The notes beneath the pieces were generated by a model. That model was given only the letters and a program-made list of their open reading frames with translations. It was not told the DNA's origin and did no database searches. DNA of 64,000 nucleotides from TMED8 sp038125725 (GTDB lineage Bacteria; Pseudomonadota; Alphaproteobacteria; Rhodospirillales; Casp-alpha2): assembly GCA_038125725.1 (NCBI GenBank), contig JAYPEK010000016.1, positions 1-64,000 of the forward strand. The letters run 5' to 3'. Position numbers and translations under genes: made by a program. Below are positions 33,711-42,465 of the stretch, piece by piece (the first letter of the stretch is position 1; each line of letters opens with the position of its first letter).

Positions 33711-35153
33711 TCAGCGCCCCTCCATGCCGACCGCTGGCCCGAGCGCGCGTACGGGCGACGCTTTTTCGCGTCCACCGTCAAGGCCGCCGAACAGCAGCAC
33801 GAGGTCGTCCAGGTGTTCGATTTGCGTTAGGGTCAGGTTGGTATGCAGGCGTTTCGCCTTGCCGCCGGTCCCCTTGCCGATGGCCGGCAGGATGGCGCGG
33901 GTGAAGCCGAGTTTCTCGGCCTCTTTCAGTCGGGCTTCCATCTGCGACACGGCACGCACCTCACCGGAAAGGCCAACCTCGCCGAACACGACGGTCTCGC
34001 CGGGTACCGGCCTTGCCGTCACCGAAGAGACCAGAGCCGCGGCGACGGCCAGGTCCGCGGCCGGCTCGCGAATTCGCAAGCCCCCCGCGACGTTGAGATA
34101 CACCTCGGCCCCGGCCAGGGCAACACCGCAGCGCGCTTCCAGCACCGCCATGATCATTGCCAGCCGCCCGGAATCCCATCCGACCACGGCGCGGCGCGGC
34201 GTCGCCTGCTGCGATGGCGCGATCAGCGACTGGATTTCCACCAGCATCGGACGCGATCCTTCCATGCCGGCGAACACCGAAGCGCCGGTAACCTCTCCAT
34301 GGTGATCTGCGAGGAACAGCGCGGAGGGATTCGGTACCTCGTGCAGGCCGGTCTCGGTCATTTCGAAGACGCCGATCTCGTCGGCCGGGCCGAAGCGGTT
34401 CTTCACCGAGCGCAGGATGCGGAACTGATGGCTCGGGTCGCCCTCGAAGTAGAGCACGGTGTCGACCATGTGTTCGAGCACGCGCGGACCGGCGATGGTG
34501 CCTTCCTTGGTGACGTGACCGACCAAGATCAACGCGAAGCCCTGGCGCTTGGCGGCGCGGATCAGTTCCTGCGCCGAGGTACGCACCTGTGCGACCGTGC
34601 CCGGCGCCGAATCCAGGGTGTCGACATACATGCATTGGATCGAATCGATGATCACGATATCGGGTGCGTCGGCGCCCTCCAGCGTGGTGACGATATCGCG
34701 TACCGACGTCGCCGCCGCCAGCCCGACGGGGGCTTCCGCGAGCCCTAAGCGCTCGGCGCGCAGGCGCAACTGGTCGATGGCTTCCTCGCCGGAGATATAG
34801 GCGCAGGAGAAACCGCCGGCGAGGGCCGCCGCCACCTGCATCAACAGCGTCGACTTGCCGATTCCCGGATCGCCGCCGACCAGTGTCGCCGAGCCCGGCA
34901 CCAGGCCGCCGCCTGAAACCCGGTCGAATTCGGCGATGGCCGTGACCCGACGGGGCGGCTGCTTTTCCTTGCCCTTTAGGCCGACGAACTCGATCCGGCG
35001 GCCCTTGCCCTTGCCGAGACCCTTGGGCGCGGCTTCGGGCGCCTGTTCTTCCGAGAGGGTGTTCCATTCGCCGCAGGCATCGCAGCGCCCGCCCCATTTC
35101 GGAAACGATGCGCCGCATGCGGCACAGACGTAGGTGGTCGTTTTTCGCGCCAA
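33711..35153 (-). CDS. radA: DNA repair protein RadA
   Basis: A RadA/Sms ATPase acting in branched-DNA processing during recombination. It has an N-terminal zinc finger (CAACGASFPKWGGRCDAC), Walker A GGDPGIGKSTLL, the RadA-specific KNRFG motif (VKNRFGPADEIG) and a C-terminal Lon-protease-like domain. I start it at TTG 35153, giving MARKTTTYVC, because gggaaaggg lies just upstream and homologues begin there. An ATG at 35204 would add 17 residues. About 480 residues, normal length. Confidence 0.9.
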   Translation of the reverse strand: MARKTTTYVCAACGASFPKWGGRCDACGEWNTLSEEQAPEAAPKGLGKGKGRRIEFVGLKGKEKQPPRRVTAIAEFDRVSGGGLVPGSATLVGGDPGIGKSTLLMQVAAALAGGFSCAYISGEEAIDQLRLRAERLGLAEAPVGLAAATSVRDIVTTLEGADAPDIVIIDSIQCMYVDTLDSAPGTVAQVRTSAQELIRAAKRQGFALILVGHVTKEGTIAGPRVLEHMVDTVLYFEGDPSHQFRILRSVKNRFGPADEIGVFEMTETGLHEVPNPSALFLADHHGEVTGASVFAGMEGSRPMLVEIQSLIAPSQQATPRRAVVGWDSGRLAMIMAVLEARCGVALAGAEVYLNVAGGLRIREPAADLAVAAALVSSVTARPVPGETVVFGEVGLSGEVRAVSQMEARLKEAEKLGFTRAILPAIGKGTGGKAKRLHTNLTLTQIEHLDDLVLLFGGLDGGREKASPVRALGPAVGMEGR

Positions 35154-35331
35154 CGACGGCCCTTTCCCGTTGAGCCCACGGGGCTCGTGCGTTGCTAATG
35201 CCATAGAGGATTCCAGCCAGCGGCACAACCGGTTGATCGCGGCGGGAGATTGATTTAACTCAAATTCGGCGCCGCCTGAACCCGATAGAATCATGGCCGC
35301 GTGATTCCGGTCCGAAGATTGGACGAAAAAC

Positions 35332-36639
35332 ATGACGAACCCGCCGACCGACGACTTCAGCGAAGCCTATCCCGTGCAGCGGCGTTTCCGCCGCTGGGCA
35401 CTGCCGGCGGCGGTGGTGACCTTCGGCGTGTTGCTGTTCCTGGTCGGGTTCGGCGGCACCAGGCTGATCGAGGGAGTCTACCTCAACCTCGCGGAGGGGC
35501 GCGCCAAGACGATCCTCACCGCCCTCGAGGACCAGGCGCCAGAGCCCTGGCATCGGATGGTCTCCGGCGGCGAACCGGCCGAGGTCTATGCCGGTCCCGG
35601 CGGCGACGCGCTCAAGCGCGTGCTCGTGGGAGAGGTCCGGGAACTGGGGCTGGCGCAGCTCAAGGTCTATGACGCGCGCGGCGTTATTGTGTTCAGCACC
35701 GAGGCCGGACAGATCGGCACTCCGGACCCAAGCGACGCTTTCCTGCGCGCCATCGAGAGCGGCAAGAAGACCGTGGTGCGCAAGGATCAGCCGGATGGCT
35801 CGTCGCTCTATGAACTCTATGTGCCGCTGGCCGCCGACGGCGGGCGGACGCGCGCGGTGTTCGAGCTTTACGAGACGACGCGGCAACTGAACGCGGTGCT
35901 GATTTCCACCCTGTTGCCGGCGGTGGCGGTGCCGGGGCTGTTGCTGATTGCGCTGTTCGTGGCGCTGGACCGGCTGATTGGCGGCGCTCAGCGTGATATC
36001 GAGGGACGTACCCGGCTGGTCAACGAATTGCGCGGCAAGCTCGAACGCCTGGTCTCCGATTCCGCCGTCAACGCCGCCGCCGGGTCCGTCGGCAAGGGGC
36101 GGATTGCGTCCAAGAAGGTGGTGGTGACGCTGTTCTATTCGGATATCCGCGACTTCACCGGTTTTTCCGAAACCCGGCCGCCGGAAGAGGTGGTGGACTT
36201 TCTCAATCAACTGATGGACCTACAGGTAGCCGCCATCGCGAACGAGGGCGGCGACGTGGACAAGATGATCGGCGACGCGGTGCTGGCTAGGTTCGAGGGC
36301 GACGGCGCCGAACGGCGCGCCGTCGCCGCGTCCCGCCGCATCCTGGCCGAGATCGCCGCCGGGGATTTCCCGCGCCAGGTCGGCATCGGTATCTTCACCG
36401 GCGAGGTGATCTCCGGCGCCGTCGGCGGTGAGCAGCGCATGGATTTCACCGTCATCGGCGACAGTGTCAATATCTCGGCCAGGCTTTGTTCGGCGGCGGC
36501 GGGCGGCGAATTGGTGGTCGTCGACGCGACGTTGACAGTCGCCGGTGCCGACGACTTCGGGCCCGGCGAGGAGATCACCGTCAAGGGCCGGCGCGATCCG
36601 CTGACCGTGCGGCGCTGGCGGCTCACACCGTCCGGCTGA
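35332..36639 (+). CDS. membrane-bound class III adenylate/guanylate cyclase
   Basis: A 435-residue sensor cyclase. One helix near residues 22-45, a periplasmic sensing region of about 130 residues, and a second helix (LLPAVAVPGLLLIALFVAL) precede a short linker and the cyclase domain (residues ~255-430). Metal-binding Asp residues are in LFYSDIRDFTGF, the substrate-specifying Lys in DKMIGDAVLARF, and the transition-state region in DFTVIGDSVNISARL. The Lys and Asp pattern favours ATP. It borders the bufferin operon convergently, overlapping its last gene by 17 bases. The sensed signal is unknown. Confidence 0.87.
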   Translation: MTNPPTDDFSEAYPVQRRFRRWALPAAVVTFGVLLFLVGFGGTRLIEGVYLNLAEGRAKTILTALEDQAPEPWHRMVSGGEPAEVYAGPGGDALKRVLVGEVRELGLAQLKVYDARGVIVFSTEAGQIGTPDPSDAFLRAIESGKKTVVRKDQPDGSSLYELYVPLAADGGRTRAVFELYETTRQLNAVLISTLLPAVAVPGLLLIALFVALDRLIGGAQRDIEGRTRLVNELRGKLERLVSDSAVNAAAGSVGKGRIASKKVVVTLFYSDIRDFTGFSETRPPEEVVDFLNQLMDLQVAAIANEGGDVDKMIGDAVLARFEGDGAERRAVAASRRILAEIAAGDFPRQVGIGIFTGEVISGAVGGEQRMDFTVIGDSVNISARLCSAAAGGELVVVDATLTVAGADDFGPGEEITVKGRRDPLTVRRWRLTPSG

Positions 36640-37189
36640 AGCGCATAAAGAGCCGGTCGAGCGACAGGCTGCCGCCGCCGTTAAGCACGAGATAGACCAG
36701 GGGCAAGATCCACAACAGGCGCTGATCAATGACGATGGCATCCTGAATGCGGTCGAACGGCAGGCCGATGGACTTGGCGTCGAGGCCGTGGAACTGGATG
36801 TCGACGATGGTCATGACGACGATGAAGCCGATCATCGCTAGGCTGGAAAGCCGGGTGAACAGGCCCAGCAGGATCATCAGCGGGATCAGGAATTCCGCAT
36901 AAGCGCCCAGATGCACGATCAGGCCCCAGGGCAGGAAGGCGATCTTCGAGAGATCGTAGCCGGCGGCTTCGGCGATGGGCGGCAAAATCTGCGCATAGGC
37001 CCCGACCTCAGCCTGCAGGATGCCGGGAAAGCCGCTGCCGAGCTTGGTTGCGGCGGAGTTCCAGAAGTAGCCCAGCAGCACGCTGGAAAAGGCCAGCCGC
37101 GCCGCCAGTCCCATGAACCATCCTTCCGTCAGGCGGCGCAAGGCGTCGAACAGGGTGTCGTGCAGGGTTTCGAGTTTCTGGATCAACAC
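36623..37189 (-). CDS. DoxX family membrane protein of the bufferin operon
   Basis: A 188-residue DoxX-type protein with four helices (LAFSSVLLGYFWNSA, GAYAEFLIPLMILLGLFTRL and others). DoxX proteins are frequent last genes of bufA-bufB-bufC operons (BufD-like), where their exact role is unsettled; quinone-linked redox or metal export has been proposed. It overlaps bufC by 7 bases, so it is translationally coupled. I leave the symbol blank because the family alone does not prove orthology. Confidence 0.83.
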   Translation of the reverse strand: MLIQKLETLHDTLFDALRRLTEGWFMGLAARLAFSSVLLGYFWNSAATKLGSGFPGILQAEVGAYAQILPPIAEAAGYDLSKIAFLPWGLIVHLGAYAEFLIPLMILLGLFTRLSSLAMIGFIVVMTIVDIQFHGLDAKSIGLPFDRIQDAIVIDQRLLWILPLVYLVLNGGGSLSLDRLFMRFSRTV

Positions 37190-37977
37190 GGCAAATCTTC
37201 CTTCGTCTCATTGTGAGTGTCCGTGAGACCGGCCACGGCGCCGATGTGAAAAAGCTCCGCCAGCGCCGACGACGGATCGGGGGCGTCCGCCCGGTCCAGG
37301 CGTTCGAGCGCCTCGCCCAGCGGGGCGCCGGCGCCGAGCGCCTTGACGAATGCATAGACGGGTGCGGCGACGGTACGGACCTCGACCGTCCAGGCCGGGC
37401 GCAAAACCAGTGCGCAATCACCCGTATGCGGCAGCCCGGAACCGGCGCCTACCGGATCGAGGCCCTGGTGCGCCTGCCAGATCGAGACGACCGGCCATTC
37501 CGACGCCATCAGGCGGAGCGACGGATGCAGGTCCAGGCGCATGCGTGACAGCCGTTCGTCGCTTAACCCTTGCAAGGCGTCGATGCCGAGAGGCGCGGCG
37601 TCGGCGGCGTGATAGGCCTCGGTGCGGGCCTGCTCCAGCCCAGCCACGTCGGCGAGATAGGGAACCGCCTCGGCTGGCTCGAAACCGGCGATGAAATCCG
37701 GGAAGTCGCGGCCATAGTGCAGCAGCACCGGCGAGGCCGGCGGGTGAGCGCGCACGAAGGCGCTCGCCATGGCATCGAAGAATTCGTCGCCGACCAGTTC
37801 GGCGACGACCGGAAAGCCGTCGCGCAAGGCATCGCAGAGACCCTTGATGACATTGTTGCGATAGACCGCGACTCGGTCGGTCGCCGGCCGGCCGTAATCT
37901 TCGGCGACACCGGGCGGACCCTCGCGCATCGGGTCCAAGAGGGCGGCGGCGAAGGCCGATTGCGTCTCAGGCCACAT
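37183..37977 (-). CDS. bufC: BufC-like partner of an MNIO enzyme (HvfC/DUF2063)
   Basis: A 264-residue protein of the HvfC/BufC family, formerly annotated as a putative DNA-binding domain (DUF2063). The N-terminal domain has the conserved RVAVYRNNVIKGLCDAL and FPVVAELVG segments. These proteins dock the precursor peptide to its DUF692 oxidase. It overlaps bufB by 11 bases and the DoxX gene by 7. Role by family and operon context. Confidence 0.86.
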   Translation of the reverse strand: MWPETQSAFAAALLDPMREGPPGVAEDYGRPATDRVAVYRNNVIKGLCDALRDGFPVVAELVGDEFFDAMASAFVRAHPPASPVLLHYGRDFPDFIAGFEPAEAVPYLADVAGLEQARTEAYHAADAAPLGIDALQGLSDERLSRMRLDLHPSLRLMASEWPVVSIWQAHQGLDPVGAGSGLPHTGDCALVLRPAWTVEVRTVAAPVYAFVKALGAGAPLGEALERLDRADAPDPSSALAELFHIGAVAGLTDTHNETKEDLPC

Positions 37978-38806
37978 GGCGTGCTCCCTCCGCGAGGATG
38001 GTATCGGCCTGGGCGGCTTCGGCTTGCAGGGTGTGCCAGTCGGGAATGTCGTTGTCCCATTCGATCAGCGTCGGTTGCGGGCCGGCGAGCGACAGCGCCT
38101 GGCGGTAAAGCGACCAGACGGGATCGGCGACGGCGCGGTCGTGTGCATCGATCAACAGAAGCGTGCCGTCCTCGGTTCGGTCCTCGGCATGGCCGGCCAA
38201 GTGGATTTCCCCGACCGGCGCCATCGGGAATTGGCGGAGGTAGTCGACCGGATCGTCGCCGTGGTTGATGCAGGAAACGTAGACGTTGTTGACGTCGAGC
38301 AAGAGGCCGCAGCCGGTGCGGCGCGCCATCTCGGCGATGAACCCGGTCTCGGTCCAAGTGCTGTCCTGGAACCGGAGGTAGGTGGCCGGGTTCTCGATCA
38401 GGATCGGGCGGCTGAGATGCGTCTGCACCTGATCCACGTGGCGGCAGACCCGATCGAGGGTCTCGTCGGTATAGGGAAGCGCGAGCAGGTCGTTGAAGAA
38501 TTGGCCCTGATGCGTCGACCAGGCCAGGTGCTCGGATACCAGCGCGGGCTCAAATCGCTCGACCAGCGCCTTCAAGCGGTCCAGGTGGTCCCGGTCGTGG
38601 TCGCCGGCGCCGCCGATGGAAAGGCCGACGCCGTGCAGCGACAAGGGGAAGCGTTCGCGGACGCGCGCCAGGGCGGCCAGCGGCGGACCGCCGTCGCCCA
38701 TGTAATTCTCCGGGTGGACCTCGAACCAACCGGTTTCCGGGTCACCCTCGAGAACGTCCGCGTAGTGCCGGGGCTTGAGCCCGACACCGGCGCGCGCCCG
38801 GGTCAT
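37967..38806 (-). CDS. bufB: MNIO-family bufferin-modifying enzyme (DUF692)
   Basis: A 279-residue DUF692 multinuclear non-haem iron oxidase with a TIM-barrel. Iron ligands are visible as His/Asp/Glu in LSLHGVGLSIGG, VSEHLAW, LLLDVNNVYV and EIHLAGHAED. Family members oxidise cysteines of a precursor peptide to heterocycles; bufferins so modified chelate copper. It lies 13 bases after bufA and overlaps bufC. The combination makes this assignment firm, though the exact Cys modification here is inferred. Confidence 0.92.
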   Translation of the reverse strand: MTRARAGVGLKPRHYADVLEGDPETGWFEVHPENYMGDGGPPLAALARVRERFPLSLHGVGLSIGGAGDHDRDHLDRLKALVERFEPALVSEHLAWSTHQGQFFNDLLALPYTDETLDRVCRHVDQVQTHLSRPILIENPATYLRFQDSTWTETGFIAEMARRTGCGLLLDVNNVYVSCINHGDDPVDYLRQFPMAPVGEIHLAGHAEDRTEDGTLLLIDAHDRAVADPVWSLYRQALSLAGPQPTLIEWDNDIPDWHTLQAEAAQADTILAEGARHVA

Positions 38807-38819
38807 CGCTGGCGCCCGC

Positions 38820-39113
38820 TTAGCTCGGGTTGTCGCGCTTCAGCGGCTGCAGGCTGCCCATGCGGTCGCCCGGCAGCTTCATGGTCTCGCAGGTGCCCTT
38901 GGGCACCAGCTTCCAGGCATTGCCCTGGTAATCGACGCTCGACGTGCCGGCGCAGGACGTGCCGGGGCCGGCGGCGCAGTCGTTCTTGCCGGCGAGCGAA
39001 ACGCCGTAGCATTTCTCGTTCTCGGCCGCCTGGCCGGCACCCGGCATCGTGGCGGTGGCGGAAGCGGCAAGGGCGCCGGCGACGATGGCGGCGGTGGTCA
39101 GTTTGCGGTGCAT
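38820..39113 (-). CDS. bufA: bufferin precursor peptide (DUF2282 family)
   Basis: A 97-residue exported precursor. A signal peptide (AIVAGALAASATATM, cleaved near GQAA) precedes a ~67-residue mature part with four conserved cysteines at 35, 46, 54 and 75 (EKCYGV, KNDCAAG, TSCAGTS, KGTCE). This is the bufferin-1 pattern; the central cysteines are the usual targets of the MNIO enzyme, giving a copper-chelating peptide in the periplasm. The ATG at 39113 follows gaggag; the longer reading to 39185 has no support. First gene of bufA-bufB-bufC-DoxX. Confidence 0.9.
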   Translation of the reverse strand: MHRKLTTAAIVAGALAASATATMPGAGQAAENEKCYGVSLAGKNDCAAGPGTSCAGTSSVDYQGNAWKLVPKGTCETMKLPGDRMGSLQPLKRDNPS

Positions 39114-39180
39114 GTTCGGTCTCCTCATTGAATTCGAGATGCGGCCCGGCGAAGCACTGGGCGTGGGGAGACTGATGCCA

Positions 39181-39211
39181 GACACGCGGCCCGGCGGGAA
39201 TTAACGTTTCC
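39181..39211 (-). promoter_or_regulatory. candidate ECF-type promoter of bufA
   Basis: On the minus strand GGAAACG and CGTGTC are separated by about 18 bases, roughly the layout of extracytoplasmic-function sigma promoters, which control bufferin operons in Caulobacter. They lie 70-100 bases before bufA. The match is loose and no sigma gene is in the window. The rest of the 302-base spacer from bufA to the lectin gene holds only a hairpin behind the lectin gene. Confidence 0.3.
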
Positions 39212-39356
39212 TCACATGTCGGTGAGAAGCGCGCGAGCGGCGGGGGTGGGGCCGGTTTCGAGCAGGAAAAGGGCTTCGATAGTTCCGCAAGGATATTCCT
39301 GTTGGTGACCCAAAGCGGACAAGAAATTGGGACTGGGATGCGCTCAGGGCTGTTCT

Positions 39357-39377
39357 ATTCCCGTTTCCGACGGGAAT
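39357..39377 (-). terminator. hairpin downstream of the lectin gene
   Basis: Perfect 8-base arms ATTCCCGT and ACGGGAAT flank a 5-base loop, about 40 bases after the lectin stop. No T tract follows on either strand, so it may be a processing or attenuated terminator structure rather than a strong terminator. Confidence 0.4.
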
Positions 39378-39415
39378 CGCGCCCTGACTGGTGCGGTCCA
39401 CCTGTCCGACCGCCG

Positions 39416-42400
39416 CTAACCCTTGAACTCCCGGAACCAATGCTGGGGCACGTTATTGCATTCCCATTGTTGGATTTTTGCCCGGTCGTCCTTGGACGGC
39501 CCTCGGACATCCAGGCAGTTTTTGGTGGAGTTCTCAGGACGGATTCGGAACCAGCCGGTGCGTTTGCCGTTCTTCTTTTCGTAATCGAACCAGAAGCCTG
39601 AGTTTTTCGCATTGTCGCAGGGCCACTGGATGATTTTGCCTTGGTTCTTCGTGCTGTTGCCGGAAACATTCATGCACAGCCCCGACTTCACGTTTTTCAG
39701 GCTATAGGTGAAACGATCTCCACGGTCGATCAACATGAACTGCTGGTTGGGCGCGTTCTTGTAGCAAGTGAACTGATTCATCTTCACGCCGCGCTTTGTC
39801 GAGCCCGTGTTGTCGATGCATTTCCCCGAATATCGGGAGACGAATGTGCGAGGCCCCGGTCGATCGAGCTGCGCCTGCGCCGTTTCGAAATGTTTGTTGA
39901 TCTCCGCATTCGACACATTGGTCACATCCCGGAACATCTGGGCGCGATTATTCTTGCCGCATGTGTATTGGATGAACTTGACCCGGTCTTCCATTTTCCC
40001 GCCTTGAAGATCGAGGCACTTACCGGAATGGACAGAGACGATGTTTTTCCAGCCGTAACCGACGTCGACCACCCGCCAGCGTTGGTTCGCCTTCCCGAGG
40101 CAGGGCCATTGGATGACTTCGGCGCGATCGGACTTGCTGCCACCCGAGACGTCCAGGCACATGCCGGACTTGGCGATGCGGATTTCGCCGCCGGCCTTCG
40201 CGCCCGTGCCAGGCATGAAGACGAACTCCTGGTTCTTGTTTTTGCGATCGCATCTAAAGGCATGCATTTGCGCGCCCTGCTTGGTCGAGCCGGTGTTGTC
40301 TATGCAGCGCCCCGAGGCATGCACCTGCATGATGTTGCCCTTCAATGCAGCCGCGTTGGCGAACTTGAACATCTGCGACTTGTTGTTCACGTCGCACAAG
40401 GCCTTGGCGATGCTCTTGCCGTCCACTTCCAGGCAGTCGCGCAGATTGGGCGCGAACCGCACATGGCCGGACTCCGTGTAAACCCAACGCGGGAACCCCG
40501 CCCCCTTGGGCAGTTCGTGGCTCGCCTTGCCGCACTTCGGCGCCTGCACGATGACTTTCGACGCCTTGTTCGTCGAGGGGTATATGCAATAGGCCGGCGC
40601 CATCATGGAGGCGTGCATCATGCCTGAATCATTGCCGAATTTATCGACGAAGATCTGGTTGATGTTGCCGTCCTTACAGGGCGCCATGATCGGCCGGTCG
40701 CCCTTGGCGTCAATGGTCACGCAATTCTTTCCCTGCTGCATGTTGAAGGCACGCGCCATTTCCCTCGGCTTCAGGGTATTGCCCATGACGAAGGCGATTT
40801 TCTTGTAGCCCGTTCGCGGATCGGTCTTTGGGTCGATTTCGAACGTGCAGGGATTGGAGGTCTTTGATTTGCACGGCGCATTGGTCCAGTGGCTTAAGCC
40901 GTAAACGTTTTCGAACCCGTTGGGACCATGGACTTCAATGGAAATGTCCTCGCCGGGGTAGTGCCAGGACAGTTCGTGGTTCGATATGCCCTGCGAATTG
41001 CAGCCTTGTGTCGAACAGACGGTGCGTTTGCGTGCCGGGGCGTACAGAGTGGTGGTGACGATGTTGCCCATGATTCCCTGACCCGCATGTTGGACGGGGC
41101 TATCATTTGACACCATGACCGGCACATAGGGAACCACCTCCCAAATGGCCTTCTTGCCGTGGTTGACGTAGGCGCAATTCTCAATGACCTCGACGTTGGT
41201 GCCGTTGGCGGACAGACAGCGGCCGAAGCTGGAACGCACATACCCGCGGCCATTCAAGAACCAACTCATTTCCGGCGTGTTCTGCGCACCGCACGACGTC
41301 ACGAGTTCTCTGTTGTAGGCCCTGAGGCAACGGTCCGAGAGCAAGCTTTTGATCAATCCCGACCCGGTCATCTCCAGAACCTGTGAGCTCGCCGCCGTAC
41401 TTTCCTGCCCGCACGTCACAAGGCTTGGCTTTTTATCCTTGCCGATTGCCAGGCACTTGCCGGTTGCCGCGTTTTTGAGCGCAATAGGTATGTTCCGAAG
41501 CGAATAGAAGGGCCGCTGCAGGTTCATATTATCGGTTTCCACGACCAGAACCTCATAGTCCTTGCTAATCACCGGGTACCGGCTGCCGGCCAGGAAGTCC
41601 TTGTAGGGATGCACGCAGGTGCCGCCGTCGGAGCGGTCCTGGTGGAACACGGTGCCGATCAGCAATTCCGACTTGTCGGCCAATTTGAACAGGCCGGTGT
41701 TGTTGATCACGGCGGCGGCCTTGGCGAGCGCCGGGTTGAAGGTCGCCCGGCAGATAGATTTGGTCAGATGCGGCTTGGCTCTACTGTCATTCTGGTAATA
41801 GAGGTATTTTCCATCAAACAATGCTTTTTCGTTCTTTTTGACCTCTGATTTAGGCACCCAGGTCGCCAGAACGGGCGTCGCCACCAGAACCTTGAAGCTC
41901 TTGGTTTCCTCAATCGTCCAGCCGTATCCGTTGTAGTAGGCAATGTAACAGACGTCCGTTTCCGGATCGAACTGGCCCAATCCGCCTTTCAACGCCTTGC
42001 CGTCCCCGGTCTTGCCCGATGTGGCTTCGCACACGCCCATGGGAATGATCTGTTTGTAGTTGTTGGCTTTCATGGCCAGGTTGCGCGACCAGCTGGCGAC
42101 GCGGAAGGCATCTTTTGCCATTGCCCCAAGTTGTGACCCGATCGCTAGTTTGAAAGCAGCTTCGGCCGCCGAAACGGTCAATGGCGAAGTGATGTTGGCG
42201 TGGCCGGCAACGAGGCCGTTTTGCGGCCATTTCATCTTGAATTTTACGCCCGAGATCAGGTTGTCCGCCAGGCGTCGACCCTTGATGATATGAGGATCAT
42301 AGCCGGGAACGTTGGTTGACCACTTTACCTGCTTCTTATCGTAAAACCCCAAACCATATCCGACTCTTGGGCCATGCCCGTTGTCGGCAATATAGATGCG

Positions 42401-42454
42401 GCATTCAGCGCGACAATCGCTCCCAAGATCGCGCGCTTTACGGTCTGTGTGCAT
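39416..42454 (-). CDS. giant multi-lectin protein (DM9-like and ricin-B repeats), N-terminal frameshift
   Basis: A ~1012-residue Cys-rich protein. Residues ~133-193 and ~233-305 resemble DM9 repeats (VCEAT...DVCYIAYYNGYGW...FKVLV; ICRAT...TCVHPYKD...YEVLV). Residues ~320-440 and ~575-700 are degenerate beta-trefoils, and ~705-845 and ~865-1012 are two good ricin-B trefoils with repeated GKCLDLQGG, GMCLDVSGG, GRCIDNTGS units and IQWPC endings. An unassigned beta region lies at 455-565. The first ~36 residues from the ATG at 42454 look like an out-of-frame translation; the natural start is probably TTG 42465 with a signal peptide in another frame. The protein should be secreted and bind glycans; the target is unknown. 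Confidence 0.8.
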   Translation of the reverse strand: MHTDRKARDLGSDCRAECRIYIADNGHGPRVGYGLGFYDKKQVKWSTNVPGYDPHIIKGRRLADNLISGVKFKMKWPQNGLVAGHANITSPLTVSAAEAAFKLAIGSQLGAMAKDAFRVASWSRNLAMKANNYKQIIPMGVCEATSGKTGDGKALKGGLGQFDPETDVCYIAYYNGYGWTIEETKSFKVLVATPVLATWVPKSEVKKNEKALFDGKYLYYQNDSRAKPHLTKSICRATFNPALAKAAAVINNTGLFKLADKSELLIGTVFHQDRSDGGTCVHPYKDFLAGSRYPVISKDYEVLVVETDNMNLQRPFYSLRNIPIALKNAATGKCLAIGKDKKPSLVTCGQESTAASSQVLEMTGSGLIKSLLSDRCLRAYNRELVTSCGAQNTPEMSWFLNGRGYVRSSFGRCLSANGTNVEVIENCAYVNHGKKAIWEVVPYVPVMVSNDSPVQHAGQGIMGNIVTTTLYAPARKRTVCSTQGCNSQGISNHELSWHYPGEDISIEVHGPNGFENVYGLSHWTNAPCKSKTSNPCTFEIDPKTDPRTGYKKIAFVMGNTLKPREMARAFNMQQGKNCVTIDAKGDRPIMAPCKDGNINQIFVDKFGNDSGMMHASMMAPAYCIYPSTNKASKVIVQAPKCGKASHELPKGAGFPRWVYTESGHVRFAPNLRDCLEVDGKSIAKALCDVNNKSQMFKFANAAALKGNIMQVHASGRCIDNTGSTKQGAQMHAFRCDRKNKNQEFVFMPGTGAKAGGEIRIAKSGMCLDVSGGSKSDRAEVIQWPCLGKANQRWRVVDVGYGWKNIVSVHSGKCLDLQGGKMEDRVKFIQYTCGKNNRAQMFRDVTNVSNAEINKHFETAQAQLDRPGPRTFVSRYSGKCIDNTGSTKRGVKMNQFTCYKNAPNQQFMLIDRGDRFTYSLKNVKSGLCMNVSGNSTKNQGKIIQWPCDNAKNSGFWFDYEKKNGKRTGWFRIRPENSTKNCLDVRGPSKDDRAKIQQWECNNVPQHWFREFKG

Positions 42455-42465
42455 ATCTTATTCAA
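42325..42465 (-). other. out-of-frame signal peptide belonging to the lectin gene
   Basis: From TTG 42465, which has GGAGG five bases upstream, 46 codons read MNKICTQTVKRAILGAI... with a basic start, a hydrophobic core (LGAIVALNAASIL) and the cleavage-like TGMA|QESD, then end at TAA 42325. If one base is added at the GGGGTTTT run (plus-strand 42343-42350), the reading passes into the lectin frame as MVWGFYDKKQVKWS. The lectin therefore probably had this signal peptide. The break is a true frameshift or a sequencing error. Confidence 0.75.

Noticed and set aside
39714..40330. Repeated DNA words within the lectin gene as a tandem DNA repeat
   Set aside because: The similarity is at the protein level between ricin-B units; the DNA copies are diverged, so it is not a DNA repeat array or CRISPR.
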